NCBI GenBank assembly: GCA_021234155.1
Contig: JAJEKV010000054.1
Span: 8,020,655-8,084,654 of the forward strand
DNA: 64,000 bases
Source of the DNA: Isoetes taiwanensis
Taxonomy: Eukaryota > Streptophyta > Lycopodiopsida > Isoetales > Isoetaceae
Reading direction: 5' to 3'
Shown here: piece after piece, positions 52,873 to 64,000 of the stretch
How positions within the stretch are numbered: position 1 is the stretch's first letter
How the letters are laid out: every line of letters begins with the position of its first letter
Position numbers and translations under genes: made by a program
Notes under the pieces: generated by a model
What the model saw: only the letters and a program-made list of their open reading frames with translations
What the model was told of the DNA's origin: nothing
Database searches by the model: none

Positions 52873-54502
52873 TGTGACACTCCCTGCTAAATATACGGCG
52901 CCCGGCGTACACTCGGCAGGAAATCCCCCATCCGGTCCATCAACCGCATGGGCCCTCCGTCTAACCCGCACTCTGAGAGAATCCGAGTGCGGGCAGGGGA
53001 CACGAAGGTGTCTTCCGCGCCCTTCCCCTATGGGCTCCTATCACAGCGGAAGCATAAACAACGTCAGAACTAGCAATAACAATACAACATACTACCTCGA
53101 AGGGTAGTCCATCACATATCCATAAGAGCAAAGAAGATAATCATAAACCGTAAAATATAAGAGCTCCTACCCATGGCTCTGACTCATAAGGAGGATGACT
53201 GACTAGCTAGGCCTCAAGATAGAACAGACCGAGTCATAACAATGGCGAGGGCTGGCATAAGACAATGGCTAGAGTTGACCACTCCATCCGCCCCTCCTGT
53301 GCATACTTTGCAGATGGGCTAAATCAAGCTCTGGCGTGACTCTAGCCTTCCGGATACGTAATCCCACAGTATCACCCATCGGGACTACTCCAGGTTGCAT
53401 CTCCCTGGTCCGATGAGGCAGGAAGGGTTGCATCTCCCCTTCCCGGGGTCTAGAGGTTCCGCGAACGGCTAGAGAATCATGGCGACACACGATTCGTACC
53501 CGACTGAACCCTCCAAAACGAGAGCCAAGCCGACACTTGCAGCTCTTGAGAGGCAGGGCGACACCGTTGCCCCAGGAGGTGTCAGACCCATGCCCGGCCC
53601 ACACTAAGTGACCGGCCATAAGCCTAGCCCACTATGGGATCCCCCGTAGCCCCCACTCGGCAGGGATCCTCCCTTCGCATTGCCTCTAGCCCCGTTGTGT
53701 AGTGCTGAGTCACATCATAGCCTTTATAGCCTGGTGGGCTCCTATGCACAGGCCGCAACTAATAGGAACTAAGGGATCTAATCTAGGAGCATACTACATA
53801 TGGCTCTAGGTCTCTACCCCCCTTCCCAATACAAGAGGAGCAAACATGATCAACCATCATCACATAATCATCATATCATGAGAATAATCATAACAACATC
53901 TTAACCTAATCATCTATATCTAACTTACAGTTAGGGTGCCTTGATTAGGGTTCAGATGTTGTATGAGGGTTCTAGGATGGCTCTACCCTAGATACAAGAT
54001 ACTAACTCATCTGGAATGCTAATTCCAGATGAACTACTATGATCGCTACCCTACATACCTGCTCTAGAAGCACTCCCTCCCAATCCTGGCGTCTCCATAG
54101 TCTTCGAAGTGTTCGAGGTAGCTCCCACTCCTGCTGATGCGCTCATGCTCTGGGGGCTGCCATGCTATGCTGTGCCACAGCAGACGGTTCTCGAAACGGA
54201 GTTTCGAGCGCGAAGAAGGTTCCCAGACTGCTGGAGCCAGAAAAGAGGCCTAGGGTTAGGGTTTAGGCCTTTATAGGTTAGGGTTCACATGTTATGCCAC
54301 ATGGCTCCAATAGGGTAAGTCCGTGTGGCGGGTGCCCAATAGGTTAAGGCCACGTGGAAATTGGTCTTAACCTAAGGTTGGCTAAGTTATATGAATAACT
54401 AGTGCCACAATCTATGGTATACAAGGCTATATATGTAGACTTGTATGGTGACGGGTCCAGGAATATACGTATTTATAGCGTATATTCCCCTGGAACGTCA
54501 CA
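52873..54502 (-). repeat. 3' LTR (left copy) of the minus-strand chromovirus
   Basis: TGTGACAC...GGAACGTCACA. By eye it differs from 61916-63560 at roughly 20 positions, nearly all transitions, plus a few short indels: about 17 bp present only here near 52970, and 18 bp and about 15 bp present only in the right copy. A TATA box (tataaagg, minus) lies at 54268-54275. Confidence 0.94.
54268..54275 (-). promoter_or_regulatory. LTR TATA box followed by telobox-like motif
   Basis: On the minus strand, cctataaaggcctaaaccct followed by aaccctag: a TATA box directly upstream of an AAACCCTAA-type telobox. The same arrangement lies at 63313-63320 in the 5' LTR, which would be the active promoter. Confidence 0.55.
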
Positions 54503-54515
54503 TTCTCCCTCCCTT
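54503..54515 (-). other. Polypurine tract of the minus-strand chromovirus
   Basis: aagggagggagaa (minus) ends directly at the LTR start TGTGACGTTCC, the expected plus-strand primer position. Confidence 0.88.
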
Positions 54516-55399
54516 AGGACAATGCTGTCCTCAGCATTGCGCTAAGGTGACGAACCTACTCTAATCCTGCAAAAGCACACAACAAGAATATATGAACTTA
54601 ACTCTATTGAAAAGATCAACTTTTCGTTAATTACTTATTATGTAATTATAAAGCTATATTTATAAGTTATACAAAATTATATAGCTATAACAACTATTAT
54701 TATCAAAGTATACACATATAATATTATTACAACAAATTTAGGAGTTCATAGTTAGTCTAAAATCTATGATTCCTATCTTCTCGTAACGTGCTCCCTCCTT
54801 CATGCTTCCCTTCACTGGCCTGCACAAGTAGCACATTACGTTTTAAATAAGTTTGTGGTTTTAGGGGACCACCCCCCTTACCTACCTCCTTGAGCCGAAC
54901 TACCAGCTCAAGGTTACCCTACTACCTTGCACCCGATCATGGCCCCATAAGGATTTGAGCTTAAGGACCATTTAAGATGATCCTATCATCGCCCATGATC
55001 AAGTGCTACCTTGTACACGATCCCCCAGATCGAGTACACCCCAGTGCATCATGCCCCAAGGGTTTTAAGCTAGGGAACGTCTCACGATCCCATCATCGCG
55101 CATGATCACTTTAACCTTCACCATGACCCTCCTACGGCCAGGTGTGCGTACCCCGCATCGTGGCATAGAGAGCATCCGATCGATGTCCCATCATCGCCCA
55201 CCATGCCTCATTCCTCACTCACATGACCCTAATGGTCATGCGCACCTCTTGGTGCGTGCTGGCCTAGAGAATGCTTTAAAGGCGTATCCCATCATCGCCC
55301 ACACGTTCCAAGATTCTGGCACATGCACTCTACTAACTAGAATACATGAGCCAGCACTCAAGGCTAACTAAGAAACATACTAAGCTAACCTCCTGGCAA
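54516..55399 (-). other. 3' untranslated interior of the minus-strand chromovirus
   Basis: Between the chromodomain remnant and the polypurine tract there is no coding signature. A loosely repeated motif, catcatcgcccatgatca or a variant, occurs several times on the plus strand between about 54,980 and 55,290. Confidence 0.5.
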
Positions 55400-55744
55400 G
55401 TCGGCGTCGATAAATTCAGAGACGACTCGCCCATCAAACTCCTTCATAAACTCTGGGTATTGCTTCTCCAAATCCTGCTTCAATACCCAGGTCGTGTCTT
55501 CCACGGGCAAGTGCTTCCACTTGACCAAATACTGGAGGAATTGAGATCACCTAGTCTTCTTGAATGACTTATCAAGAAGTAACCCAGGCACAATTTCAAC
55601 TTGCTCCTCCGTCATTTCCAACAAAGTTGGAGTATCCAAAACTTCCTCAGGGTTTGGGTTGTGCCTTTTTAATAAACTTACGTGGAAGACTGTGTGGACT
55701 TTGAGGTGCGCCGAGAGATCCGACTTGTAGGCCTGAGAGCCCAC
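55400..55744 (-). pseudogene. Integrase C-terminus and chromodomain remnant
   Basis: The minus-strand frame reads LSAHLKVHTVFHVSLLKRHN, the invariant integrase C-terminal motif of Ty3/gypsy elements, then TPTLLEMTEEQVEIVP. After a stop near 55,547 it continues YLVKWKHLPVEDTTWVLKQD and LEKQYPEF, a canonical chromodomain core in which the aromatic W and the E-x-TW element are visible. Chromodomains direct chromovirus integration towards marked chromatin. At least one stop separates the two parts. Confidence 0.85.
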
Positions 55745-56202
55745 TCTTCTCCAAGATCTTGACGGGCGAGCTTCTTACAATTGCCGATGTGAAGCTTCTC
55801 TTGGTTAACCTTTATTTGAGCCAACTTTATCTCTCACAACAAAACAACTCTTGAGGAGTTTTATGTCTATCTGCTAGACTCTTTAGATGTGCCCATGTTG
55901 ATTGAAGACATTCTAACACTTCCACCAAAATCTACTGCATATTTGCTGCCGTTGTTGAGAAACTTCCACCTTGGGCACTAGATTATGCCACATAACTAGG
56001 GTCAAGTATTGATAATTGTAACTAATCATGGAGGAGACATCTTCGATGACTCTTGCTTCATATTATTGTACGTAATTGACCAGGTGGGGGTAATCGGCTC
56101 ATTTGGATTGCTTGTTCCAATCATAGTTTCTCAAAGTGCTCTCCAAAATTGTGTTGGTGCGGTCCCTTTGCCGATTTGACTGCAATTGATAAGCAAAACT
56201 CA

Positions 56203-56786
56203 TCAAGAACTTGGTGCAGCTCGTGTTGAAGAAGTCTTGCTAAACGTCGCTAAAGAACTTTGGATCTCTTTTGGTGATGATCGACCTGTGCATTCCATGC
56301 AGCCTAAAAGAACTCTTATGTAGACCACACGGCTAGATCCAAAGCCGTGTCTATGGTGTGGCATGGCAAGTATGTGCCCTTTTGATAAGTTATATACCAC
56401 GACCCTCAAGGCTTCGAAGCTTCTTGTTGTCCTTGGGAGGCCCGCTATAAAACCCATGCTGAAGACTTCCCACTTGGCGTTTGACACCGCCCAAGGTTCC
56501 AAGACTCCCGAGGTTGAAGTTGTTCTGCCTTTGTCTGCTGATGCCACTGACATTCTTGGATATACCTGACTATGTGCTTCTTCATATACGGCCAGAAGTA
56601 GCTACTTTTAATCTGGAATAGGCCTTTATGAATTTTTGCATGGCCGGAATTAGGGCTATTATGCGTGTCATGAAAGATTTTGCTTACTCCTGATACTTTA
56701 AGCACGCATAGTTGTTCTTTGATATTAAAGATTGCCTTCCTTTTTAAAATATTTGAAGGTTTCTTTTTCTTAATCCGTCCTTGCAC
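56203..56786 (-). pseudogene. Integrase zinc-binding and core-domain remnants
   Basis: Frame 1 (from 56786) holds a degraded H2C2 zinc-binding domain: HDTHNSPNSGHAKIHKGLFQ followed by YFWPYMKKHIVRYIQECQWH. The second Cys of the usual C-x-x-C is replaced by W-H. An overlapping second frame (from about 56,480) gives WEVFSMGFIAGLPRTTRSFE and VVVYNLSKGHILAMPHH, the start of the catalytic core; the usual DFI reads GFI, so the first catalytic Asp is lost. A frameshift separates the two. The remainder of the D,D-35-E core cannot be followed. Confidence 0.8.
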
Positions 56787-56889
56787 TCTTGCAAAGACTA
56801 GCCCACTATGTGCTTGAACTCTATGTTGGAGGAGATGGCTTCTTCTATCTTCTTGCCGAATTCATTGCAAATTGCTGCTTCAAAAGCTT

Positions 56890-57340
56890 GCCAATGAGTG
56901 GCGACGTTTTAACATCTCCACGGCTGCATGGTCCTCCATTGATTTGCTGTAGATCACGATGTCGTCGAAGAGAATTGATGAAGAAATCATCCAAAGAATC
57001 TTCGAAGATGTCGTTCCTCAAATGCATACAAGTTGGTGGAGCATTCCATAGACTTAGGGGCATTACTATGAAATCATAGTCCCCATACCGTGTTCTGAAG
57101 GAATCTTATAATTATCTTCCCCCTTCATCCTTATTTGCTGATTGCCCGAGCTTAAGTCGATTTTGTAGAAGAATCTTGTCCATTATGCCGTTGCTTGTTG
57201 AGCTGCCCATGGTTGATATACATCTTTAGACTTCCATCTTGGCTGAAAGGATCCCCAAGTCGATCAACTCCTACAACTGCTTCTTGAGCTCTGCTAGCTC
57301 GGAAGTGCCTTGCTGATCGGCTCTACGTCTGGTGCAAGAG
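56890..57340 (-). pseudogene. Reverse transcriptase remnant
   Basis: In alternating minus-strand frames: ITLAPDVEPIS (the usual start of the RT region), then FFYKIDLSSGNQQIRM (first catalytic Asp motif), then MPLSLWNAPPTCMHLRNDIF and EDSLDDFF, with FDDIVIYSKSMEDHAA in the next frame (the F-x-DD box variant of YxDD). At least two frameshifts and an internal shortening break it. RNase H is not recognisable downstream. Confidence 0.8.
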
Positions 57341-58029
57341 TGATTTCAGACTCTATGCTTCTATAGAGCAAAAGCTCTCAAATTTCATCTGGAGGTATAT
57401 CATGGGACTTCTTCATTAACTTAGGAATTGGCCGAGGCAACTGTTCCAAAGTAGCATCTTCCTTCTTACTCTTGTGGTCGGGGTCGACGACTTATAGCTT
57501 ACGTATGACCTCATTCTCATGATGTACTTAAGTAATTGCCTTACTGACACGCGTTGCACGAATTACTTCCTCAACTTAAATTCTAAGGTACTTGCCCTTT
57601 GGTGCTGGGATACATATCTCTTGCTTATAATAATCAATTATTGCCTTAGCCGGCTTTAATATTGCATGTCTATTATGAGGTCATAGTTGCCAATGTACAT
57701 AAGTTGGTGCCGATGCTCTACTGTGCTCCGCTTGAGGCTGATGTCGACTTGACTCTTGTTCCGTTGGTGCTGCTAATTACTCGGCCTTGCCTTAACTACT
57801 GGCCTAGATTTAGACTTAAGAGTCTTGCTCTTAAAGATGTCCGCCATCTAGAAGGTGCAAACTTACAAGTTAAATAACTACTTACATAAATCCTATGGCC
57901 ACAAGTTTAGTCGGCATGACATTACTTTGGGCACACATAGAAAACTATATGATTAGATAATTATTCTTGTTTTAGATCTATTCTATACTCTAGGATCCCC
58001 CTTCCTTACTTATTGCCCTCTTGAAATAG

Positions 58030-58480
58030 TCCCACCTTTGAGTTGATGCTATCTAAGAAGTTGGCCGGACTTATTAGATTGCTTCCCTTCATTTGGTCGG
58101 ATTATTCCTTATGCTGCTGAAGTACTCATCATATACATGGTCGACGGTTATCCTATTATTGAATCCTTCTTAGCGAGGTGATCAAGCTCACAAAGAGGTT
58201 TTAATATGTTGGATATCTGTCAGCAATGTATACAATTATTGTACATACATTTTTCTTCCCAATCCTTGAAGCTTTGCTCCATTCTTGGGTACATCCCTTC
58301 TAAAAGAAAAGACAAAAATCTACTCGAAATTTCGTCCCAATCCCATCATGGATGTTATCACCCATACTTCTAAGAAACTCAACTATCTGATAGGTCCTCT
58401 AGCTTACTCAAAGCTTGTGCAGTCATTAGTTGTTGGAGTAGCAAGGCGATGATCCATAATTTGTTGAAAAGAATCTGGTA
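58030..58480 (-). other. Block homologous to 46,630-47,070 of the other LTR element
   Basis: Read on the minus strand it shares several 12-16-base words with the plus strand of the first element. Its position upstream of RT would suit gag/protease linker sequence, but neither copy is open. Confidence 0.8.
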
Positions 58481-61400
58481 TCCTTGGAGTTGCTGTATAA
58501 TCATTCGTGTGCCCTGCTTCTTTTGTCGAACATATTCTGACTTTGATCGTCCTTAATGTTAATGCTGACTACCTTCATTAACATTATCCCTCTTAGTGGA
58601 CTTGTTGATGTAGTGGTGGCATAAGGCTCGGTGTTGCATCCCAAAGGCTTGGAGGTAATGTTCTCTACTGCGTAGAATCACTCGTATTTGACACATCTGC
58701 CTTGAAGGTTATGAGATTGGAGGATGATTCTTCTAACTCCTGAATTGATGTTGTTGTGTTGACCTTGTCGATTCTATTCTTCGTCCTGCTGGTTGCATGC
58801 TGTTGTTATAAGGTTGAAGACAATGTCGAGTGCTTTACCACTCCTAACTGTGCAACTTCTCTTGCTGAGAGAAGTTTATTTGCGTCCATCTGCAAGGACT
58901 AATCTTGACTGATCAATTAATAATGCTGGTATTTGGTCCCTCATGATGCCTCTTCTTGATGGTGTTTGGCCTCCAATCTCTAAGGTGGAAGATCGAAGAT
59001 CATCATGATCTTGAGATGATGCTTGCCGAGGTTGATGTAGCTGGTCTGAAGTATCGGGGCTGATGAGGAAGAAGTTTGTTGCAGTTTGCCATATTCCTAT
59101 TCCTGAGAAGCCCACCCTTGCTGGCTTGTAATACCTCCTTAGCCGAAGCATCTTTGCTTGAAGTCTGAATCTGATACTACTATGGCCTCTGTGGCTTAGC
59201 TGTGACATTAGTCGTCGATGTGGGGTCGTTCCTCGAAACAATATGGCACTTGGAGAGTATCCTTGGCTAGGGGATGTTCCTCCCCTAATGTGATCACTTT
59301 TATACGTGCCATGATGCCCATTGGCTGTTGCATAGCCCTCTTGGCAAGTCTTGTGTCTATTTTTGATGTCGCAATTGTCCTTCCTTTGGCCTTCCCTTTA
59401 TTATTTGTGTTCGGGCTTCCCTGTACACCCTCTTGGCCTTGTTTGCTGAAGTTTCCTCCATGAGTTTGCCCTCCGCTTTCAATTCGTTGATGTTGTCGAG
59501 TGGCTCCACTGTCGAGGCTCGAGGATCTGTAACGAAGGTTCTGCTGACCTATTTTACTGCCCTAAGCACAAGGCAATTAATACTACCACAAGAACAATTA
59601 CTTATGTCTATTTACTCTATAAACCCTATTTTTATACCTTTATCCACTCTACCTCAAATGACCCACTTGGCACTTTACTAGGCACTGAGAAGGTACTTAT
59701 TTACTATTATGGGGGGGTAGAAGGAGACTCACTTTGGGTATACTTGGTGTGCTAGACTAAATTACAATTTCAGAAACTATAAGATCTTAAAATGGCTATT
59801 TGGGCTAATTCTAAACTAACTAGCAACTTATTTCATACCAAAAAGATATCTAAAAGTGCAAATATGGGCAAACCGGGTGAATCCGCGCGGATGGCCTCTG
59901 CGTCGCGAACGCAGACGCGTTTGCCGCGGTCTCACCCGGGTTGGCCAATTCTAGCTATTTTTTGGATATTTTTAACAAATTTAAAGTGCTACACTGCATT
60001 CCTAGATAATTTCTAAGCATTCTAACAACTTCTAGTACGAAATTTGGATCAATTTTGCCCTAAATCAAGTGACTATGCTACTTAGCCAATTAAGAGCATT
60101 TTAAGTAAGATTGAAAGGATTCTACTACCATTAATTTATACAAGAATATTTTTATATCCTACAAGCAATTAAGTTATAGTAAATTTATTCTAATGAGTAA
60201 AACAATGTACAGGAAAAACTTATATTTATATAGTTTGCTAGACTGGGGCTCTTCACGCCTTCTCCTTGCGAATTCTCCTCGCCGGGTGGAGGTCTTTGGG
60301 CCTGCTTGGTATGGATCGCGCAGAGGTTGCCTTCTTCAAAAAGTTGTACCAGCTCCACCTCTACTGCCTCCTGCAGGGCTCGGACTATCAAGGGTGTAGA
60401 TCTTGGCCTCCTCGGCTTTGGCCGCTTCCTGGTGAGATCCCGCCGTCGTTGATGTGGTTCGGTAGTCATGGCCCATCTTGAACTCCTGGATAGACATTTG
60501 ATGTAGGCACTCGAAAAGAGACTTTTTGGATCATCGGACTGGTACGCTGTTGGCAATGCCAAATATGCTGAGCAGCTCTACTGTGCCGGGGGATTTGGCC
60601 CATGGCGAACCTTCTTCGGAGAATCGAGTCGAGGTAGTGGAGGCTTGCTTTTTGACCCTGGTCGGCTACCTTGTCAGATCCATTGGCGGGGATAAATCAC
60701 GCATCTTTGCCTTCTTCTTCTCGTACTCCATATCTTGCTTCAGCTTTAAGTAGCTTCGCTGATGTTGCCCCCCTTGATTTTGCATTGGATATGGTTGCCC
60801 GGCGTAGGCACAGTGCAGTTCTTGGCCTCCTTCTCCTCTTGTTCGTCTGGCTGTGGTTCTCTGATAACAACACTCTCCCTACGCCTAGCTTTACGCCTCT
60901 TTGTTTGTTTCTCCCTTGCCTACGTCTCTTCCTTCCTTTTCTTCCGCATTGATTGCTCGCTCCCCTTGCTGCTGTTCCTGCCGCTGGGGTTGCTCGTATT
61001 GCCGAGATTGCTCTCGCTACTTGCTCTTCCCCTGCCAGAAACAGACGCCACGATCTCAATTCCCCCAAGTCTTGCGATCATTCGCCTGAAGTGCTAAGCC
61101 TGAATCGTGAAGAAGTGAAACGATTCATCTGAAGAGCTTGAGTGGCTAAGTTCGTCGTCTGGCCTAGGTCGCAGGGCCTCAAGAATTTGCTTGTCGCTGC
61201 CCACCTTGAGTGCTTCAACGTTTTGGTGCAAGCTGGAGCTTCCAACCTTCCTAGCTACTTGTTTGGTCCTCCCAACAACTTAGCTTCCTTGATGGTGGCC
61301 TCTTCGAGCGATCTTGCCTCTATCTTCGCGGCTCCTTTGGATCGATCTCGTCGGCTGTTCGTTTGGTGGACACTCTTGTGGCAGCTTCGGAGATTAGCTT

Positions 61401-61898
61401 CTAATTCGCCTTACAAGGGTAAAAGAGAGGTTCAAGCTACCATTTGGGGAACTTCTAGGGAGTAGATGTGCTTCCATAGGTTTATTAGCTACTTTTTCTT
61501 AAGGGTAAATTTATTATAACTATGGGTTATTAATTAAGGTACTATTCCTAAACGCTTAACTATTGCTCGAAATTTCCTATTTCTTTTGGGTCAAGTAGTG
61601 GTCATTTCACGCCATTTTCTTTCAAGCTTTATTTTGAGTGATTTCTCATTCAATTTTTCACTTGAAAGGTGCGGTTCATGAACAACTTGAGCTCAATTTT
61701 ACTAGAAGGTTTCTTTTGACTATATTATTTCTACCACTTAGATTATACTTAATCTAATTACGACCCTACTAATGGAAAAAAAAAATTTCTCCCACATTTC
61801 GCGGTTCAAGACTGGAATTATCATTCCATTCATTAGCTAGGCCAGTTAGTCTACCTATTCAAGGATATGGTCAGTGCTAGCTCTTGGTCAACCAAGAA
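58481..61898 (-). other. Leader and decayed gag region of the minus-strand chromovirus
   Basis: Minus-strand frames of 110-125 codons at 58,876-59,241, 60,185-60,562 and 60,697-61,068 are basic and Gln/Arg-rich, as gag debris would be, but no CCHC or capsid motif is recognisable. A GC-rich palindromic island is at 59,873-59,943. The 600 bp next to the PBS are AT-rich leader. Confidence 0.5.
59873..59943. other. GC-rich palindromic island in the chromovirus interior
   Basis: An outer inverted repeat, accgggtga (59872-59880) and tcacccgggt (59932-59941), encloses a hairpin CTGCGT (59898-59903) / ACGCAG (59909-59914), with several CGCG steps. The surrounding DNA is strongly AT-rich. Confidence 0.5.
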
Positions 61899-61914
61899 CA
61901 TTGCTCTGATACCA
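61899..61914 (-). other. Primer-binding site, initiator tRNA-Met type
   Basis: On the minus strand TGGTATCAGAGCAATG begins one base after the 5' LTR end at 61916, identical to 41404-41419. Confidence 0.95.
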
Positions 61915-61915
61915 T

Positions 61916-63560
61916 TGTGACGCTCCCTGCTAAATATACGGCGCCCGGCCGTACACTCGGCAGGAAATCCCCCATCCGGTCCATCAACCGCATGGGCCCT
62001 CCGTCTAACCCGAGTGCGGGCAGGGGACACGAAGGTGTCTTGCGCGCCCTTCCCCTATGGGCTCCTATCACAGCGGAAGCATAAACAACGTCAGAACTAG
62101 CAATAACAATACAACATACTACCTCGAAGGGTAGTCCATCACATATCCATAAGAGCAAAGAAGATAATCATAAACCGTAAAACATAAGAGCTCCTACCCA
62201 TGGCTCTGACTCATAAGGAGGATGACTGACTAGCTAGGCCTCAAGATAGAGCAGACTGAGTCATAACAATGGCGAGGGCTGGCATAAGACAATGGCTAGG
62301 GTTGACCACTCCATCCGCCCCTCCTGTGCATACTTTGCAGATGGGCTAAATCAAGCTCTGGCGTGACTCTAGCCTTCCGGATACGTAATCCCACAGTATC
62401 ACCCATTGGGACTACTCCAGGTTGCATCTCCCTGGTCCAATGAGGCAGGAAGGGTTGCATCTCCCCTTCCCGGGGTCTAGAGGTTCCGCGGGCGGCTAGA
62501 GAATCATGGCGACACACGATTCGTACCCGACTGAACCTCCCAAAACGAGAGCCAAGCCGACACTTGCAGCTCTCGAGAGGCAGGGCGACACCGTTGCCCC
62601 AGGAGGTGTTAGACCCATGCCCGGCCCACACTAAGTGACCGGCCATAAGCCTAGCCCACTATGGGATCCCCCATAGCCCCCACTCGGCAGGGATCCTCCC
62701 TCCGCATTGCCTCTAGCCCCGTTGTGTAGTGCTGAGTCACATCATAGCCTCTATAGCCTGGTGGGCTCCTATGCACAGGCCGCAACTAATAGGAACTAAG
62801 GGATCTAATCTAGGAGCATACTACATATGGCTCTAGGTCTCTACCCCCCTTCCCAATACAAGAGGAGCAAACATGATCAACCATCATCACATAATCATCA
62901 TATCATGAGAATAATCATAACAACATCTTAACCTAATCATCTATATCTAACTTACAGTTAGGGTGCCTTGATTAGGGTTCAGATGTTGTATGAGGGTTCT
63001 AGGATGGCTCTACCCTAGATACAAGATACTAACTCATCTGGAATGCTAATTCCAGATGAACTTAGCATTCCAGATGAACTACTATGATCGCTACCCTACA
63101 TACCTGCTCCAGAAGCACTCCCTCCCAATCCTGGCGTCTCCATAGTCTTCGAAGTGTTCGAGGTAGCTCCCACTCCTGCTGATGCGCTCATGCTCTGGGG
63201 GCTGCCATGCTATGCTGTGCCACAGCAGACGGTTCTCGAAACGGAGTTTCGAGCGCGAAGAAGGTTCCCAGACTGCTGGAGCCAGAAAAGAGGCCTAGGG
63301 TTAGGGTTTAGGCCTTTATAGGTTAGGGTTCACATGTTATGCCACATGGCTCCAATAGGGTAAGTCCGTGTGGTGGGTGCCCAATAGGTTAAGGCCACGT
63401 GGAAATTGGTCTTAACCTAAGGTTGGCTAAGTTATATGAATAACTTAGTCATCCCCCTAGTGCCACAATCTATGGTATACAAGGCTATATATGTAGACTT
63501 GTATGGTGACGGGTCCAGGAATATACGTATTTATAGCGTATATTCCCCTGGAACGTCACA
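61916..63560 (-). repeat. 5' LTR (right copy) of the minus-strand chromovirus
   Basis: Reads TGTGACGCTCC...GGAACGTCACA on the plus strand. It contains an 18-bp local duplication (cattccagatgaact, near 63,060) that the left LTR lacks. Confidence 0.94.
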
Positions 63561-63565
63561 AGGAG
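63561..63565. repeat. 5-bp target-site duplication, right copy
   Basis: AGGAG, matching 52868-52872. Confidence 0.9.
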
Positions 63566-64000
63566 TTTGCTTAGGTGATAGAAGCTGAGCAGATTGCAAC
63601 CTCATCTGAGTCCCAATGGCACCACACTGAAGCATTGCTCACAGCAAGTGAGATATCCTATGACCTTGATCCCCATGCCATCAAGAGGAGGTATTATTAC
63701 GGCCTACTCAAGCATGAGGTGGATGCTCTTATGATAGAAAGAATGAAGATGCTTATTCGCGAGCAGTGTGCAATGCCATACTCCAAAAGTTTAGCAGGCA
63801 ACTCCCTCACAAATCTATATAAAGATAGGCTCGATATGTTGCAACTGGTGCTCGTGAACAAGCATAAAAAATGGAAATGCGCATTCTAAATGAGTCATTT
63901 CACGAAGTATAGAAACTATTGGCCATGTCGCGAAGTTATCAGCATGTTGCCGAGTTGCCACCAAAGTGGGTATGCTTGTGTTCTGCTGTGACTATATACA
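63566..64000 (+). other. Flank with an unrecognised open frame (63,575-63,889)
   Basis: A 104-codon frame encodes a helical, Met/Leu/Lys-rich sequence (for example DPHAIKRRYYYGLLKHEVDA). Its upstream stop (63572) comes just after the TSD. I do not recognise it. With the LTR element removed, the pre-insertion DNA reads ...cacaatgcaggag-tttgcttaggtg..., so the frame would still be preceded by that TAG. It may be a remnant of an older element. Confidence 0.35.

Larger units (their letters stand above)
52873..63560 (-). mobile_element. Ty3/gypsy chromovirus, decayed pol, minus strand
   Basis: A 10.7-kb element with LTRs at 52873-54502 and 61916-63560, a minus-strand initiator-tRNA-Met PBS (61899-61914), a polypurine tract (54503-54515 on plus) and a perfect AGGAG target duplication. 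In element order it has an unresolved gag region, a block shared with the other element, RT remnants (57.3-56.9 kb), integrase zinc-binding and core remnants (56.8-56.2 kb), then integrase C-terminus with chromodomain (55.74-55.40 kb). The RT-integrase-chromodomain order identifies a chromovirus. Every pol segment carries stops or frameshifts, yet the LTRs are very similar. Confidence 0.94.

Noticed and set aside
54240-54285. Interstitial telomere repeat (ttagggttagggttt)
   Set aside because: There are only about two units, present at the same place in both LTRs; it is an LTR motif, not a telomere remnant.

Overview
This window looks like nuclear DNA of a land plant with a large, repeat-dominated genome. 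The evidence is plant-type LINEs, a Ty1/copia RNase H remnant, chromovirus-type Ty3/gypsy elements primed by initiator tRNA-Met, a plant U-box/ARM E3 ligase remnant, and long (ATCT)n tracts. A DIRS/PAT-like tyrosine-recombinase retrotransposon and a LINE endonuclease fragment of the GFPW type make a non-seed plant (fern, lycophyte or bryophyte) my preferred guess. That guess is inference; the sequence does not name the species. I see no intact host gene in the 64 kb.

Layout. 1-9,100: old, mostly featureless DNA with a copia RNase H fragment (3.2-3.6 kb), a broken U-box E3 ligase ARM domain (4.06-4.77 kb), a 200-bp tetranucleotide tract, a LINE scrap (6.9 kb) and a minus-strand fragment of an uncharacterised transposase-like family (7.66-8.1 kb). 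9.1-11.3 kb: an array of about 290-bp units, each carrying a tRNA-Arg(CCU)-like sequence, five direct and two inverted. 11,719-18,225: a nearly full-length LINE with a 15-bp target-site duplication, open ORF1 and ORF2 coupled by an ATGA overlap, and a poly(A) tail. 18.28-21.13 kb: a second, longer and heavily lesioned member of the 7.7-kb transposase-like family. 21,759-30,060: a structurally complete DIRS/PAT-like element on the minus strand, with split direct repeats (A1...B1A2...B2), intact RT/RNase H and tyrosine recombinase ORFs, and a decayed gag. 30,995-34,208: a 3.2-kb minisatellite with a 19-bp unit. 34.2-38.9 kb: nothing recognisable except a short tandem repeat. 38.9-51.5 kb: an L1-type LINE fragment (ORF1 C-terminus and endonuclease) split by an 11.2-kb LTR retroelement (39,785-51,002, plus strand) with no recognisable pol. 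52,873-63,560: a second LTR retroelement of the same lineage on the minus strand, with a perfect 5-bp TSD and decayed chromovirus RT, integrase and chromodomain.

How the parts relate. At least four retroelement mechanisms coexist: target-primed LINEs, LTR integrase elements, a tyrosine-recombinase retroelement and tRNA-derived repeats. The two LTR elements share LTR motifs and an internal block, and both lack a working pol, so any movement must have used enzymes supplied in trans. The LINE is the only element whose two main ORFs are both open, although its ORF1 lacks an obvious ATG. The DIRS-like element keeps its integration and RT machinery but probably not gag.
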